Assembly (NCBI GenBank): GCA_019359045.1
Contig: JAHHIA010000005.1
Location: 372,001 to 436,000 of the forward strand
Length of the DNA stretch: 64,000 bases
From: Scytolyngbya sp. HA4215-MV1
Lineage (GTDB): Bacteria > Cyanobacteriota > Cyanobacteriia > Leptolyngbyales > Leptolyngbyaceae
Direction: 5' to 3'
Part shown: positions 34,808 through 44,700 of the stretch, in pieces
How the letters are laid out: each line of letters starts with the position of its first letter
How positions within the stretch are numbered: position 1 is the stretch's first letter
Notes under the pieces: generated by a model
What the model saw: the letters and a program-made list of their open reading frames with translations, nothing else
What the model was told of the DNA's origin: nothing
The model's database searches: none
Translations under genes and position numbers: made by a program

Positions 34808-36127
34808 TCAGAAATTAGCAACTCTAGATACGTGCTTCCCAGGGGAAATTTTACGTTTTCCAGCCAGGGTTCTTTCAATCGCTTCTTTGTACATATCCGC
34901 AATTTCCCACCACCTGAATAAAATCTCCTTGCTTTTCAAGATGCCTGCATTTAAATCATGGAGAAGCGTCTGTTCCATCTGACTCAAATAGGTTTGACGG
35001 GGGAGATTGCGAAAGAACTGGCAATAGCTCTCCACTCGATTGTCTACAACAAAGCCATAACGTTCGTGATCCAGCAAATCGTCCATTCTTTCACAGCGAA
35101 TGGAGAGAACAAGTCTGCCACAGGATAAATATTCGGGAATTTTGAGACTGGCGCAGGTGAATTGATCATCCAGGTAGAGATATTTATTGTAGGGGGCAAC
35201 ACAAAGATTTGCGGCTCCAATATACAAAGCGGCGACTGATTGCGGTTGCCTGCCAGTAAACACGACTGGCGCTTGATATTGCCGCGCCAGATCTTCCAAC
35301 TCTGATTGCTTCCTGCCATCCCCGACCATATAAAGCACTACATTGGCAGGGCGCTCTCGCCCGAGGGCTTCAATCATCGCTCCGGGTTCTTGAATAAAGC
35401 GATTGAGAGAGCCGACATAGGTCAAGACCAAATCATCTACCTTGATGCCCAGTTGTTGCCGACATTGGTTGCGATCGCGTACCTTAAAAATCTCAGAATC
35501 GACTCCGTAGGGAATGGGAAATATTGGTTGTTGAGGTGTGACTTGACCATGAGCTTGTAGCATTTTTTGCATTTGCCTGGTCTCCACAACAATGCTATCA
35601 ACTGCTTGGCTCCAGTGTTTTCTCAAAGCCAAACGAAATGGCTGAATCCCTATACTAGTAAGTTGTTTTAGCCATCCTGCTTGTTGTATTTTTTGATATT
35701 TGTAGAATGCTTCAATCAGGATTAAAGTGGGAATTTGGTAAGGGTGAAATGCCTGGGCAAACATGCCCAACCATGCCCATTCCTTTTCAAAAATCAGGTC
35801 AAAATCGGTGGCATGTTTCTGGGCAAATTGAGCGATCGTCTGCCGATATTTCCAAAATGCAATGTAGTTGGGCAGCGCAAAATACTCCTGTGTGCTTTGT
35901 TGCTCTTTTGAGGATAGCTGCGTGGGGTCAAGTATGGTTAGATAGCGATGCTCCGGGTGGTCATACGGCTGCGGATCAAGCATTTTTCGATAGACTAATG
36001 TAATCTCAAAATCTTCTGCCAGGTAGGGGAGCATTGGCAGAGTACTGCGGATATAGGGAGAGTGGGCAGTATAGTGAATTCCTGGCAAGGCGAAACAGAT
36101 ACGGGGTTTCTTAGCGATGATTTTCAT
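34808..36127 (-). CDS. Glycosyltransferase (GT4-like, GT-B fold)
   Basis: A 439-residue GT-B glycosyltransferase. The acceptor half has ICFALPGIHYTAHSPYI and the donor half LTYVGSLNRFIQEPGAMIEAL, YMVGDGRKQSELEDLA, VVFTGRQP and IPEYLSCGRLVLS, the usual GT4 nucleotide-sugar pocket with a proline in place of the more common Glu-x7-Glu context. The ATG at 36127 is used; a GTG three codons earlier (36136) is possible. Sugar and acceptor cannot be read. It converges with the VWA gene and has no polysaccharide cluster beside it. Confidence 0.85.
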   Translation of the reverse strand: MKIIAKKPRICFALPGIHYTAHSPYIRSTLPMLPYLAEDFEITLVYRKMLDPQPYDHPEHRYLTILDPTQLSSKEQQSTQEYFALPNYIAFWKYRQTIAQFAQKHATDFDLIFEKEWAWLGMFAQAFHPYQIPTLILIEAFYKYQKIQQAGWLKQLTSIGIQPFRLALRKHWSQAVDSIVVETRQMQKMLQAHGQVTPQQPIFPIPYGVDSEIFKVRDRNQCRQQLGIKVDDLVLTYVGSLNRFIQEPGAMIEALGRERPANVVLYMVGDGRKQSELEDLARQYQAPVVFTGRQPQSVAALYIGAANLCVAPYNKYLYLDDQFTCASLKIPEYLSCGRLVLSIRCERMDDLLDHERYGFVVDNRVESYCQFFRNLPRQTYLSQMEQTLLHDLNAGILKSKEILFRWWEIADMYKEAIERTLAGKRKISPGKHVSRVANF

Positions 36128-36804
36128 AAGAATCACGACGATCGCTTGAATTTTTGGTATTGACCAGTAAACCGTTGCACCCCTTGTTATTCGGCCTTTT
36201 TGAGGACTCCTGGAAATTAAAAACTGATGAGTAGATTGACTTTCATCTCAGAAGATGGTTTAAAAGCTAAAAAAATCGCTCTTCAAATCCAGATAGGATT
36301 GCGATAAAATAATTCGATCAAGATTACATAAAAGCATTCTGCAGCACCTTTTCCACAAAATTTTTCATTTCACCAATGATTTAGGGATGCTGTGTAGATG
36401 AGGTGGCTAGCTTGGATCGTTCAAGATGATAACCAATCCGCTGCTCAGTTTGCGTTCTCTGGATTTACTCATCAGGTCATACTGGTGTCTTGATCCATTC
36501 ACCGCACTCATTCATTATGACAAATTCCTAAATTTTCAAAGATTTCAGGAAAAGACTTTAAAATTCCATATAGGTTCTAAAAGAGATCCGTAGATCTTGC
36601 TTAAAAAAATGCTGTGAACCTGGCTTTTGCCTGTTGGAAACAGAGGTCGTAGAGATTGACGATGTGTCCGAAATCATGATCGCTGGACATTTGCTGAATC
36701 ATATGAAACGCGCAAATGATTAAGCTTTATCGAAAAATATAAAAAACTAAATGATCGCCCTCTCCATTGGATTCGGAGAAAAGACTGATAGGGGTTTAGA
36801 AGGC
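36128..36804. other. Long AT-rich intergenic region
   Basis: About 675 bases between two minus-strand genes. Base composition is clearly more AT-rich than the surroundings. I see no coding frame of conserved appearance, no strong inverted repeat and no RNA family I recognise. The part next to 36127 must hold the promoter of the glycosyltransferase. Confidence 0.6.
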
Positions 36805-37704
36805 TTAATCACAACGAGTGACCTGAGCAGTTTGTAGCACAATCTGATCAATCGCTTGAACCAGGACATCGCCCGATTGTTCAGACTGGTTCACCACAAT
36901 ACTAAAGGCGATCGTGCCATAGTTGGGGGCTTCCAGATAACCAGAAAGTGCTCTCACCCCATTCAAGGTTCCAGTCTTGGCATGAACCTTGCCTTCGACT
37001 GGCGTTTTGCGGAAGCGATTTCGTAATGTGCCACTGACGCCTGCAACTGGCAAAGAGCTATAAAACACCCCATTTTCGTCAGCGGTATACATGCCTTTGA
37101 GCAACTGCACAAAAGTCGATGGTTTGACTCGGTTTTTGCGAGAAAGTCCGGAACCATCAAACTGGGTGTAACTTGCGGGATTGACCCCTAAGGAGGTCAA
37201 TACACGCCGCACAGCATTTTGCCCCCCAATGTGCCGCAGGAGTGCATCCGCAGAGGCATTATCACTTTCTCGATTGACAATCTGAATCCACTTTTCCAGG
37301 GTTGCAAACGTTTTCGGAGTGCGATCGTCAACCATTCGCAATGCAGCGGCTGTGGTTAATAACTTGACGTTGGATGCGGGAATGAGCAATGCATCTGGAT
37401 TGTACCGATAGAGGGTGGCTGGCTCTGCCAGTGGTTCGATCAAAATCCCCCACTGTGCGGTTTCGAATTTAGGACTGCGGACGATCGAGGTAATCGCCAA
37501 TGCCAAATCACCCGGGCAAAACTGAGAAGTACTCCGTAACGCTTTTGGCTGAACCAGTGGACTGGGGGGGGCAATCTTCTGGGTCGTCTGAGCAAAAACA
37601 CCTTCATGACCGTTGAAGTTTCCGATACTGACTGCAACGATCGTTGCAGTCACTGTGGTGGTGATGCCACATAGCCAGCCCAAAGGTTGTGTTTTCAATC
37701 CCAC
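36805..37704 (-). CDS. Compact PBP4-like D-Ala-D-Ala carboxypeptidase/endopeptidase
   Basis: A penicillin-binding serine peptidase of the S13 (DacB/PBP4) group acting on peptidoglycan stem peptides outside the cytoplasmic membrane. All three active-site motifs are visible: SNVK (Ser111, Lys114), SDN (147-149) and KTG (243-245). The signal/anchor segment is about 10-38. At 299 residues it is much shorter than typical PBP4 (about 450-480). Only 33 residues separate SNVK from SDN, so the inserted accessory domains II and III are absent. Start codon GTG with GAGG seven bases upstream. A FUR-family box lies in the promoter. Confidence 0.85.
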   Translation of the reverse strand: MGLKTQPLGWLCGITTTVTATIVAVSIGNFNGHEGVFAQTTQKIAPPSPLVQPKALRSTSQFCPGDLALAITSIVRSPKFETAQWGILIEPLAEPATLYRYNPDALLIPASNVKLLTTAAALRMVDDRTPKTFATLEKWIQIVNRESDNASADALLRHIGGQNAVRRVLTSLGVNPASYTQFDGSGLSRKNRVKPSTFVQLLKGMYTADENGVFYSSLPVAGVSGTLRNRFRKTPVEGKVHAKTGTLNGVRALSGYLEAPNYGTIAFSIVVNQSEQSGDVLVQAIDQIVLQTAQVTRCD

Positions 37705-37767
37705 AATCTTGCCTCATCCTGCGTTGAACTAAAGTTTCTTACACCCAATCCTGGAGTGCTCCGGAGA

Positions 37768-37791
37768 ACTATATCATGATAATGATTATCG
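37768..37791 (-). promoter_or_regulatory. FUR-family operator in the PBP4-like promoter
   Basis: On the minus strand the sequence GATAATCATTATC (37778-37790) is a perfect match to two adjoining hexamers of the Fur consensus. Seen as a 7-1-7 palindrome it is TGATAAT-G-ATTATCG, one base from perfect. A TATAGT -10-like box (37768-37773) follows directly on the minus strand, so the site would overlap the promoter, 64 bases or more upstream of the GTG start. Fur, Zur and PerR sites look alike in cyanobacteria, so the regulator is not determined. Confidence 0.6.
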
Positions 37792-37983
37792 TTTTTTGTA
37801 TTGACGATTACCCTGCTGCCAATCCTGCTCGATCGATTTTGGCGAGAGGTGCCCCGCAAAAAGCGTTGGCTGAGCTTGCCACAGGGTGAGAATTTTGATG
37901 CCCTATTCAGGATGATGGATTTGCCTGACTCAAAAAGTATGGCTTCCTACGCTTTGTTGCAGAGTTTTTCCGCGATCGGGGCA

Positions 37984-40900
37984 TCATGCTTGGGCATCTT
38001 TTCTGTCTGTCCAGTGTTGAATGGCGTTTGCCAGTTGCTTGAGCCTGACGGGTTTCGTTAAATAATCATTGGCTCCTGCTTCCAGACATTTTTCTCGATC
38101 GCCCGTCATGGCTAATGCGGTCAGAGCAATGATGGGAATCTCAGTCAAGGCTGGATCGAGACGAATCTGACGGGTGGCTTCTAGACCATCCATTCCCGGC
38201 ATCTGGATATCCATCAAAATCAAGTCCGGTTGGTGTGCTTTGGCAAGGTCGATCGCTGCCTGCCCATCGGATGCGAGGAGAATACGATAACCTTTGGCTT
38301 CGAGGTAGTCAGAAACTGTACTGATATTGGCTACGTTATCTTCGACTAACAAAATCCGGGGAGCATCGCTGGCAACTTCGTCAATCGGGGAGAAGTCCGG
38401 TTCTAGTGGGAGGGCTAACGGATTTGGGGTTGTCCCTTCTGGGGTAAGAAGAACACCGGGAGTACAGGGAAGATCGATCGTGAAGCAACTGCCCACCCCT
38501 AAGTCGCTGGTGACTCCCACCCTGCCACCATGGAGTTCAACAATCCGCTTGACAAGCGACAGTCCTAAGCCAGTGCCCGTATATTGACGATTGAGGGCGC
38601 TATCGATTTGGACAAAGGGTTGAAACAATTTTTTGATATTTTCGGGAGTAATGCCGATGCCAGTGTCAGTGACCGAAAACCGAACCCAGCAGACAGAATC
38701 TGCTCTATCTTGTGGTGTCGGACGTTGAACTTGCAGGGTAATCTGTCCCCCTTCGGGTGTGAATTTGACCGCGTTATTGAGTAGGTTAATGAGCACCTGG
38801 CGGGTGCGCCGTTCATCAACCACGAGGTTAGGGAGATGGGTTGGTAGCTTGACCTGAACCTGGATGTTTTTTTGGAGCGCTTGCTGTTTGATAAATGCCA
38901 GACTAGATTGACAAAGATGATGGATAGAGGTTGAAGTGTAGGTCAGTTCAATCTGTCCGGCTTCAATTTTTGCTACGTCCAAAATATCGTTGATCAGTTC
39001 CAGGAGATGGGTGCCACTGGACTCAATGGTTTGTAGCGCTTTTAGCTGTCGCTCATTTATATTTCCAAAGACTTGTTCTTGTAAGCCTTCTGTCATGCCT
39101 AAGATGGCGTTGAGGGGTGTGCGCAGCTCGTGGCTCATATTTGCTAGAAACTCATCTTTCAGTCGAGTGGCACGGGCGAGTTCTTCATTGGTTTGTTGCA
39201 GTTGCGCTTCTGATTGTTTGCGATCGGTGATATCTCGAACGAAAAAGACCACTTCGTCATTGCCGCAAGGGGCAACGCGTACTTCTTCGTAGCACACTTT
39301 GCCCTCAATCCAAATTTGCTGTTCATAACTCTGTACTGTTTGAGTCTCCAGCACTTGCTGAAGGGCAAAATATTGACTTTCAGCATGCACGGTCGAAATA
39401 TTTGGCAGTAGTGCTTCGTGAAAACGTTTGCCAATCACCTGCTGGGGGTCTACCAAATTGCTAACCAAAGGTGAGGTTAAGAAATCGACATATCGACCGT
39501 CGCGATTGACCCGAAAAACCAGATCGGGCATTGCCAAAAGTGTGGCACGAGCACGTTCTTCGCTGCGTTGGAGGGCTTCTTGGATGGCTTTGCGTTCACG
39601 CAGTGCAGCTTGCTGTTCGCTAATATCCATGGCAATACCAAACAAGCGAGTGACCTGTCCGGCTGCATTTTGAGTAATTTCTGCTTTGGCGAAAATATAA
39701 CCTGACGAGCCATCCGCTCGGATAATCTGTAGGTCCGTTGTGTAAGGTTCCCCAGTCTGAATGGCTCGCTCGATGAGTTGGTTAAAGCGAACCCGCTCAT
39801 CGGGTGGAAAGTATTGCAGTAGTTCTTCATAAGAGGGTTCTGGGTTGGTGGGGGCGAGTCCAAAGATTCTAAAAATCTCAGCCGACCAGGTAATTTTTCG
39901 AGTTTGTACGTCCAATTCCCAACTGCCGAGATGGGCGACCTGTTGTGCTTCGCGTAAACTGGCTTCACTTTGCTGTAAGGCAGCAGTGCGTTGTGCTACC
40001 CGGTCTTCTAATTCTCGGTTCAATTGTTCCAGCGCTTGAGTGGCGTATTCTCGCTCGATCGCAATTTTGGTAACGTTGACTACTAAAGCGATGACTTCTA
40101 GCTCTCGTGCTTGCGGGCTGTGGATGGTTCGGTGATAAACGGCAAAGGTTGCCAAAACGGAACCATCGCTTGCAATAACGGGGACGGACCAGCATGATCG
40201 CAAGTCATAGGACAACGCCAAGTCTTTATAGTTCTGCCAGAGTGGATCGGTGGCAATATCGGAAACAATCACTGGCGCTCGACGAAACGCAGCCGTTCCA
40301 CAAGAACCCACTCCCTCGCCAATGGAGAGATCTTCAAGCGCTTGATTGTAGGCTGCGGGCAAATGGGGAGCCGCACCATAGTGCAATTTACCTTCGCGAT
40401 CGCAAAGCAAAATAGAGCAGAGTGCCCCTTCCAGTTGCTCCTCTGATGTCCGTGCTAGCTGATCGAGAATCTCTAACAGGGGTTCCGCTTTCGCTATTCG
40501 CTCTAGAATTGAATTTTGAAAGGCTAACCGCAACTCAGCTTGTTTGCGATCGTTGATATCAAGATGGGTTCCCGTCATCCGTAAGGGATTGCCTGCCGCA
40601 TCCCATTCCACCACCTTGCCTCGTGCCAGCACCCAAACCCACATGCCCGATCGATGATGCATCCGCAGTTCGCATTCGTAGACCTGGGTTGCTCTGCAAA
40701 AGTGTTGCTCCAGCGCCAGAGTTGCTTTCTGTAAATCTTCGGGATGGATGTAATGTCGCCAGGTTTCGATACTAATCGGTTCCAGGGCTGGCAGGGTATA
40801 GCCAATGATCTCTGCCCAGCGATCGTTTAAGGTCAAGGCTCCTGTTGGAATCGACCAATCCCATAGCCCAATTCCCGAACCTTCTAGCGCAAGTTGCAGC

Positions 40901-41328
40901 CGCTCTTTGGTTTGATCCAGGATGATCTGAGAATGGTGGCGTTCTATCCGAATCTTGGCTTCCCGAATCTCTCGCCGCACTGCTTCTGGCAATCGAGTCA
41001 GGTTCTCCTTCATCAGGTAATCATGAGCACCCGCTTTCATCAGTTCCACGGCAGAGGTTTCGCCGACAGTGCCTGACACTACGATAAAAGGAAGATTCGG
41101 CTGGATCTGCTGCACGATTTTGAGTGCGGTTGGGGCATTGAATCCGGGTAAGTTGTAGTCGGAGATCAGCACATCCCACATTCGACTGTGCAGCGCGGTT
41201 TGGAGTGTTGCTGCTGTTTCCACCCGTTCCCAGACGATGTTAAATCCGTTGCGCCGCAATTCTCGAAGGATCAAGAGTGTGTCATCCTCCGAATCTTCCA
41301 CGATCAGCACATTGAGCAGATCACTCAT
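37984..41328 (-). CDS. Hybrid histidine kinase with two receivers (REC-PAS-GAF-PAS-PAS-HisKA-HATPase-REC)
   Basis: A 1,114-residue cytoplasmic hybrid kinase. Domains in order: an N-terminal receiver (about 6-125; LISDYNLPGF), PAS_3 (about 150-270), GAF (about 285-440), two more PAS domains (about 465-590 and 600-715), HisKA with NMSHELRTPLNAILGM, HATPase with DTGIGI and TGLGLSLV, and a C-terminal receiver with LILMDIQMPGMDG. The core kinase and receiver closely resemble those of the first gene in the operon (46761-51590). It begins three bases after the stop of the stand-alone regulator. The signal is unknown. Confidence 0.9.
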   Translation of the reverse strand: MSDLLNVLIVEDSEDDTLLILRELRRNGFNIVWERVETAATLQTALHSRMWDVLISDYNLPGFNAPTALKIVQQIQPNLPFIVVSGTVGETSAVELMKAGAHDYLMKENLTRLPEAVRREIREAKIRIERHHSQIILDQTKERLQLALEGSGIGLWDWSIPTGALTLNDRWAEIIGYTLPALEPISIETWRHYIHPEDLQKATLALEQHFCRATQVYECELRMHHRSGMWVWVLARGKVVEWDAAGNPLRMTGTHLDINDRKQAELRLAFQNSILERIAKAEPLLEILDQLARTSEEQLEGALCSILLCDREGKLHYGAAPHLPAAYNQALEDLSIGEGVGSCGTAAFRRAPVIVSDIATDPLWQNYKDLALSYDLRSCWSVPVIASDGSVLATFAVYHRTIHSPQARELEVIALVVNVTKIAIEREYATQALEQLNRELEDRVAQRTAALQQSEASLREAQQVAHLGSWELDVQTRKITWSAEIFRIFGLAPTNPEPSYEELLQYFPPDERVRFNQLIERAIQTGEPYTTDLQIIRADGSSGYIFAKAEITQNAAGQVTRLFGIAMDISEQQAALRERKAIQEALQRSEERARATLLAMPDLVFRVNRDGRYVDFLTSPLVSNLVDPQQVIGKRFHEALLPNISTVHAESQYFALQQVLETQTVQSYEQQIWIEGKVCYEEVRVAPCGNDEVVFFVRDITDRKQSEAQLQQTNEELARATRLKDEFLANMSHELRTPLNAILGMTEGLQEQVFGNINERQLKALQTIESSGTHLLELINDILDVAKIEAGQIELTYTSTSIHHLCQSSLAFIKQQALQKNIQVQVKLPTHLPNLVVDERRTRQVLINLLNNAVKFTPEGGQITLQVQRPTPQDRADSVCWVRFSVTDTGIGITPENIKKLFQPFVQIDSALNRQYTGTGLGLSLVKRIVELHGGRVGVTSDLGVGSCFTIDLPCTPGVLLTPEGTTPNPLALPLEPDFSPIDEVASDAPRILLVEDNVANISTVSDYLEAKGYRILLASDGQAAIDLAKAHQPDLILMDIQMPGMDGLEATRQIRLDPALTEIPIIALTALAMTGDREKCLEAGANDYLTKPVRLKQLANAIQHWTDRKDAQA

Positions 41329-41331
41329 GGG

Positions 41332-41754
41332 TTATAGTCCTTGTGGCAAAGGTTGATTAATCACCGCCCAGAACAGACCCAGTTGGCATACCGCATCTGT
41401 GAACTGCTCAAACTCAACTGGCTTGCGGACATAGCTATTTGCCCCCAGGCTATAGCTCTCAACAATATCGCGATCTTCACTTGAAGAGGTAAGTACTACC
41501 ACAGGTAACAAGCGAGTGCGTTCATTTGCCCGAATCTGTCGTAACACTTCCAATCCATCAATTTTAGGGAGCTTTAGATCCAGTAAAACAACACAGGGAA
41601 GTGGATCAAGATTAAATAGAGTTGTCAATGCTTCTTCTCCGTTTCTGGCAACCAAAATTTCGTTGCCAATCTTGCCTCGCCGCAAAGCTCGAAGCGTCAA
41701 TTTTTCATCATCGGGATTATCTTCGACCAGCAAAATGGCACGTAAAGCGGTCAT
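41332..41754 (-). CDS. Rcp1-like single-domain response regulator
   Basis: A 140-residue receiver with no output domain. It shows the acidic pair ED (11-12), phospho-acceptor Asp59 in VVLLDLKLPK, the switch Thr/Ser in VVVLTSSSED and Lys111 in YVRKP, the Rcp1 type that partners phytochrome-like kinases. The preceding kinase (41758-46764) has no receiver of its own, so this protein is the obvious phosphate acceptor. Gaps of three bases on both sides place it within a tight operon. Confidence 0.93.
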   Translation of the reverse strand: MTALRAILLVEDNPDDEKLTLRALRRGKIGNEILVARNGEEALTTLFNLDPLPCVVLLDLKLPKIDGLEVLRQIRANERTRLLPVVVLTSSSEDRDIVESYSLGANSYVRKPVEFEQFTDAVCQLGLFWAVINQPLPQGL

Positions 41755-41757
41755 GGC

Positions 41758-44700
41758 TTAAGCTCCTGCCTGGGTAGGTGTATGGGGCACGGTGAAGTAA
41801 ATGGTGGCACCTTTTTCTAAGGCGGCTTCTGCCCAAACTTTTCCGCCATGACGATGGATCGCCCGTTGAACTGTGGCTAACCCAATCCCTGTGCCCGGAA
41901 ATTCGTAGGTGTTGTGTAAGCGTTGGAAGACGCGAAAGAGCATTTTGGCATAAGCCATATCAAAACCTGCACCGTCGTCGCGCACAAAATAGATAGGATG
42001 CGCTTCTGTTTGTATTACACCAAATTCAATCCGGGCTGTGTTATGGTGACTAGTAAATTTCCAGGCATTCTGCAACAAATTGTTGATGACAACGCGCATC
42101 AGAGTAGCATCGGCGGAGACAACTACACCAGGTGCAATCACCACTGTAACCTGCCGTTCTGGTTCTGCGATTTGTAAATCATGGATCTGTTCTTGTACTA
42201 ATGTACTGAGGTTCACCACATCGTATTGCATATCTGTGCGGGACACGCGAGACAGGCGTAGTAAGTCATCAATTAGCATTCCCATGCGGCTCACATTGTT
42301 CCGAATCCGATCGAAATAATCTTTGCCATCCTCATCAAATTGGTCGCCATAGTCTTCCAGCAAAGCTTTGCTGAAACCGTCGATCGCCCGCAACGGTGAG
42401 CGCAGATCGTGAGAAACTGAGTAGGCAAACGCTTCCAATTCGCGATTGGAGGCTTCTAGTTGGGCACTTGTTTGCAAGAGTTGAGTTTCCGCCCGCTTAT
42501 TCTCGGTGATATCAAAGTTAATCCCGATCATGTGCTGAGGCATGCCCTGTTCGTTGCGCTGCACGAGTGCATAAGCTTTGATAAAACGAATGGTGCCATC
42601 GGGATGGATCACTCGAAATTCGGGATCGTAGTCTTTTGTGCCTTCTAGTGCTTGCTGAATTGCTGCTTCGGCGAGGGGGCGATCGTCTGGATGTAAACTG
42701 TTTGCCCAGGCATCATAGACACTGGCGAACTGATCGGGCGTGATGCCGTAGAGTTCATACATGCGATCGTCCCAGGTCAGGATATTTTGAACGACATTCC
42801 AATCCCAAATGCCGAGTGCGGCTGACTTCACAGCCAGGGTCAGGCGAGCGGAAAGATTGCGGAGTTCTTCCTCAGTCCGTTTACGATCGGTAATGTCGAG
42901 CACTGTGCCGATCAGTTGAATCAACTGACCCGTCGCATCGACGATGGGTTCTCCGCGTGCTTGTATATACCCAAAAGAGCCATCGGGATGACAGATTCGA
43001 CATTCAATCTCGTAGGATTGTCGAGTTTCGATCGCCATTTGTACCACTTGCTCATGATGGCTGCGATCGTCTATGTGGAACAGTTGTTGAAGTTCGTGAA
43101 AACTTGGGGGGGCTGTGCCAGGATCTCGTCCAAAAATGCGAAAGACTTCTTCTGACCAGGTAATTTGCTCGGTTGACAAATCAAATTCCCAACTGCCTAA
43201 TTTGCCAATCCGCTGAGCAGTTTTCAGATGGGCATCGCTTTTTCGTAATTGTTCTTCCACTTGCTTACTGCCAGTAATGTCTCGATGCGTGCCAATCATT
43301 CGCAAAGGATTCCCTTGCGAATCTCGACTGACTGCTTTGCCGTAGTTGGCAATCCAACGGTATTCGCCCGTTTTGCTCTGAACTCGGTAGTCAAATTTGT
43401 AGGGAATCGTTGCATCCTGGAAGTGCGCATTGAGCCGTTCCATCACCCAAGGTTTGTCATCAGAGTGAACTAATTGCTCCCATACACTGACATTGGCTGG
43501 TAACTCATCAGGCTCAAAACCCAACATTTCTAACCACCGAGGGCTGAGATACAAATCGCCAGTGGCGACATTCCAGTCCCATAAGCCATCCCCCGCAGCT
43601 TCGAGTGCCAGGTGCAGGCGTTCTTCACTGATGCGTAGGGCTGCTTCGGCTTGCTTGCGATCGCGGGCATCGAATAGGGTAGAACGGCTGTAAAGGTAAG
43701 TGCCCTCAGCATTCTTGACGGCAATCGCACTCAAAAATACCGGGAAAATGCTGCTATCTTGACAAATTAAATCAAGTTCGAGATCTTGAATCTGTCCTTG
43801 GCGCTTAAACTCAGGATAGGCTTTTTCAAATGTCAGCAAACTCGCTGCTGTCAGGAGATTCGCAAAGGATTTACCGAGGATTTCTGTACGGGTATAGCCT
43901 AACCATTGCAATGCAGTATCGTTAATCGCGACGATTTGACCTTCACTATCAAGAGAGTGATAACCACAGGGTGCATGATTATAGAGATCTTCGACTTCGC
44001 GCGTATATTGGGCGACGGCTTGTTCTGATTGCTTGCGATCGGTAATGTCAATGTGGCAACCAATCATCCGGATAGGACTACCCGTCTGATTCCATTCGAT
44101 CACCTGCCCCGAACAGAGCACCCAAACCGTAGAGCCATCCTTATGGCGATACCGAACTTCGTTAGAGTAAGGAATTTCTCCATGACTTTGGACATGGCGA
44201 TCGAAACTTTCCAGCACAATGGGTAAATCTTCGGGAAAGATCAGATGTTGCCAAGTCTCTGGCAAGTTGGGCAATTCTTCATCTCGATAGCCAAACATGC
44301 GCTTGAAACCAGGACTCAAGTATTCTTGATCGTTTTGCAGATCCCAATCCCAATAGCCTGCCAGAATAATGTCCAGAATGTTCTCCAGCAGTTTAAATTC
44401 TCGGCGGACTTGCTCTGCCTGGATCTTCTCCGCTTCAGCCTTTTTGAGATCGGTGATATCCCGCGCGATCGTCGAAAAATGGCCAACCTGACCATTCTGC
44501 TGACGATGTGCCACAATGACCTGCCAGACGGGAAATTCACTGCCATCACGGCGGCGAAATCGTGTTTCTCCTGCCCAAAAACCTCGCTCTACACACTGGG
44601 GGAGAGCTTCCTGTAGGATTAGGTTTGCCATCTGGGGCGAATGGTAATCGGAGATCTGGGTATTTAAAATGTCCTCGTTGGGGGAAATGCCCAATAGGGT

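Noticed and set aside
37801-38061. An 86-codon plus-strand frame between the PBP4-like gene and the kinase operon
   Set aside because: It begins with TTG without a ribosome site, resembles no family I recognise, and its 3' part is antisense to the receiver of the hybrid kinase.
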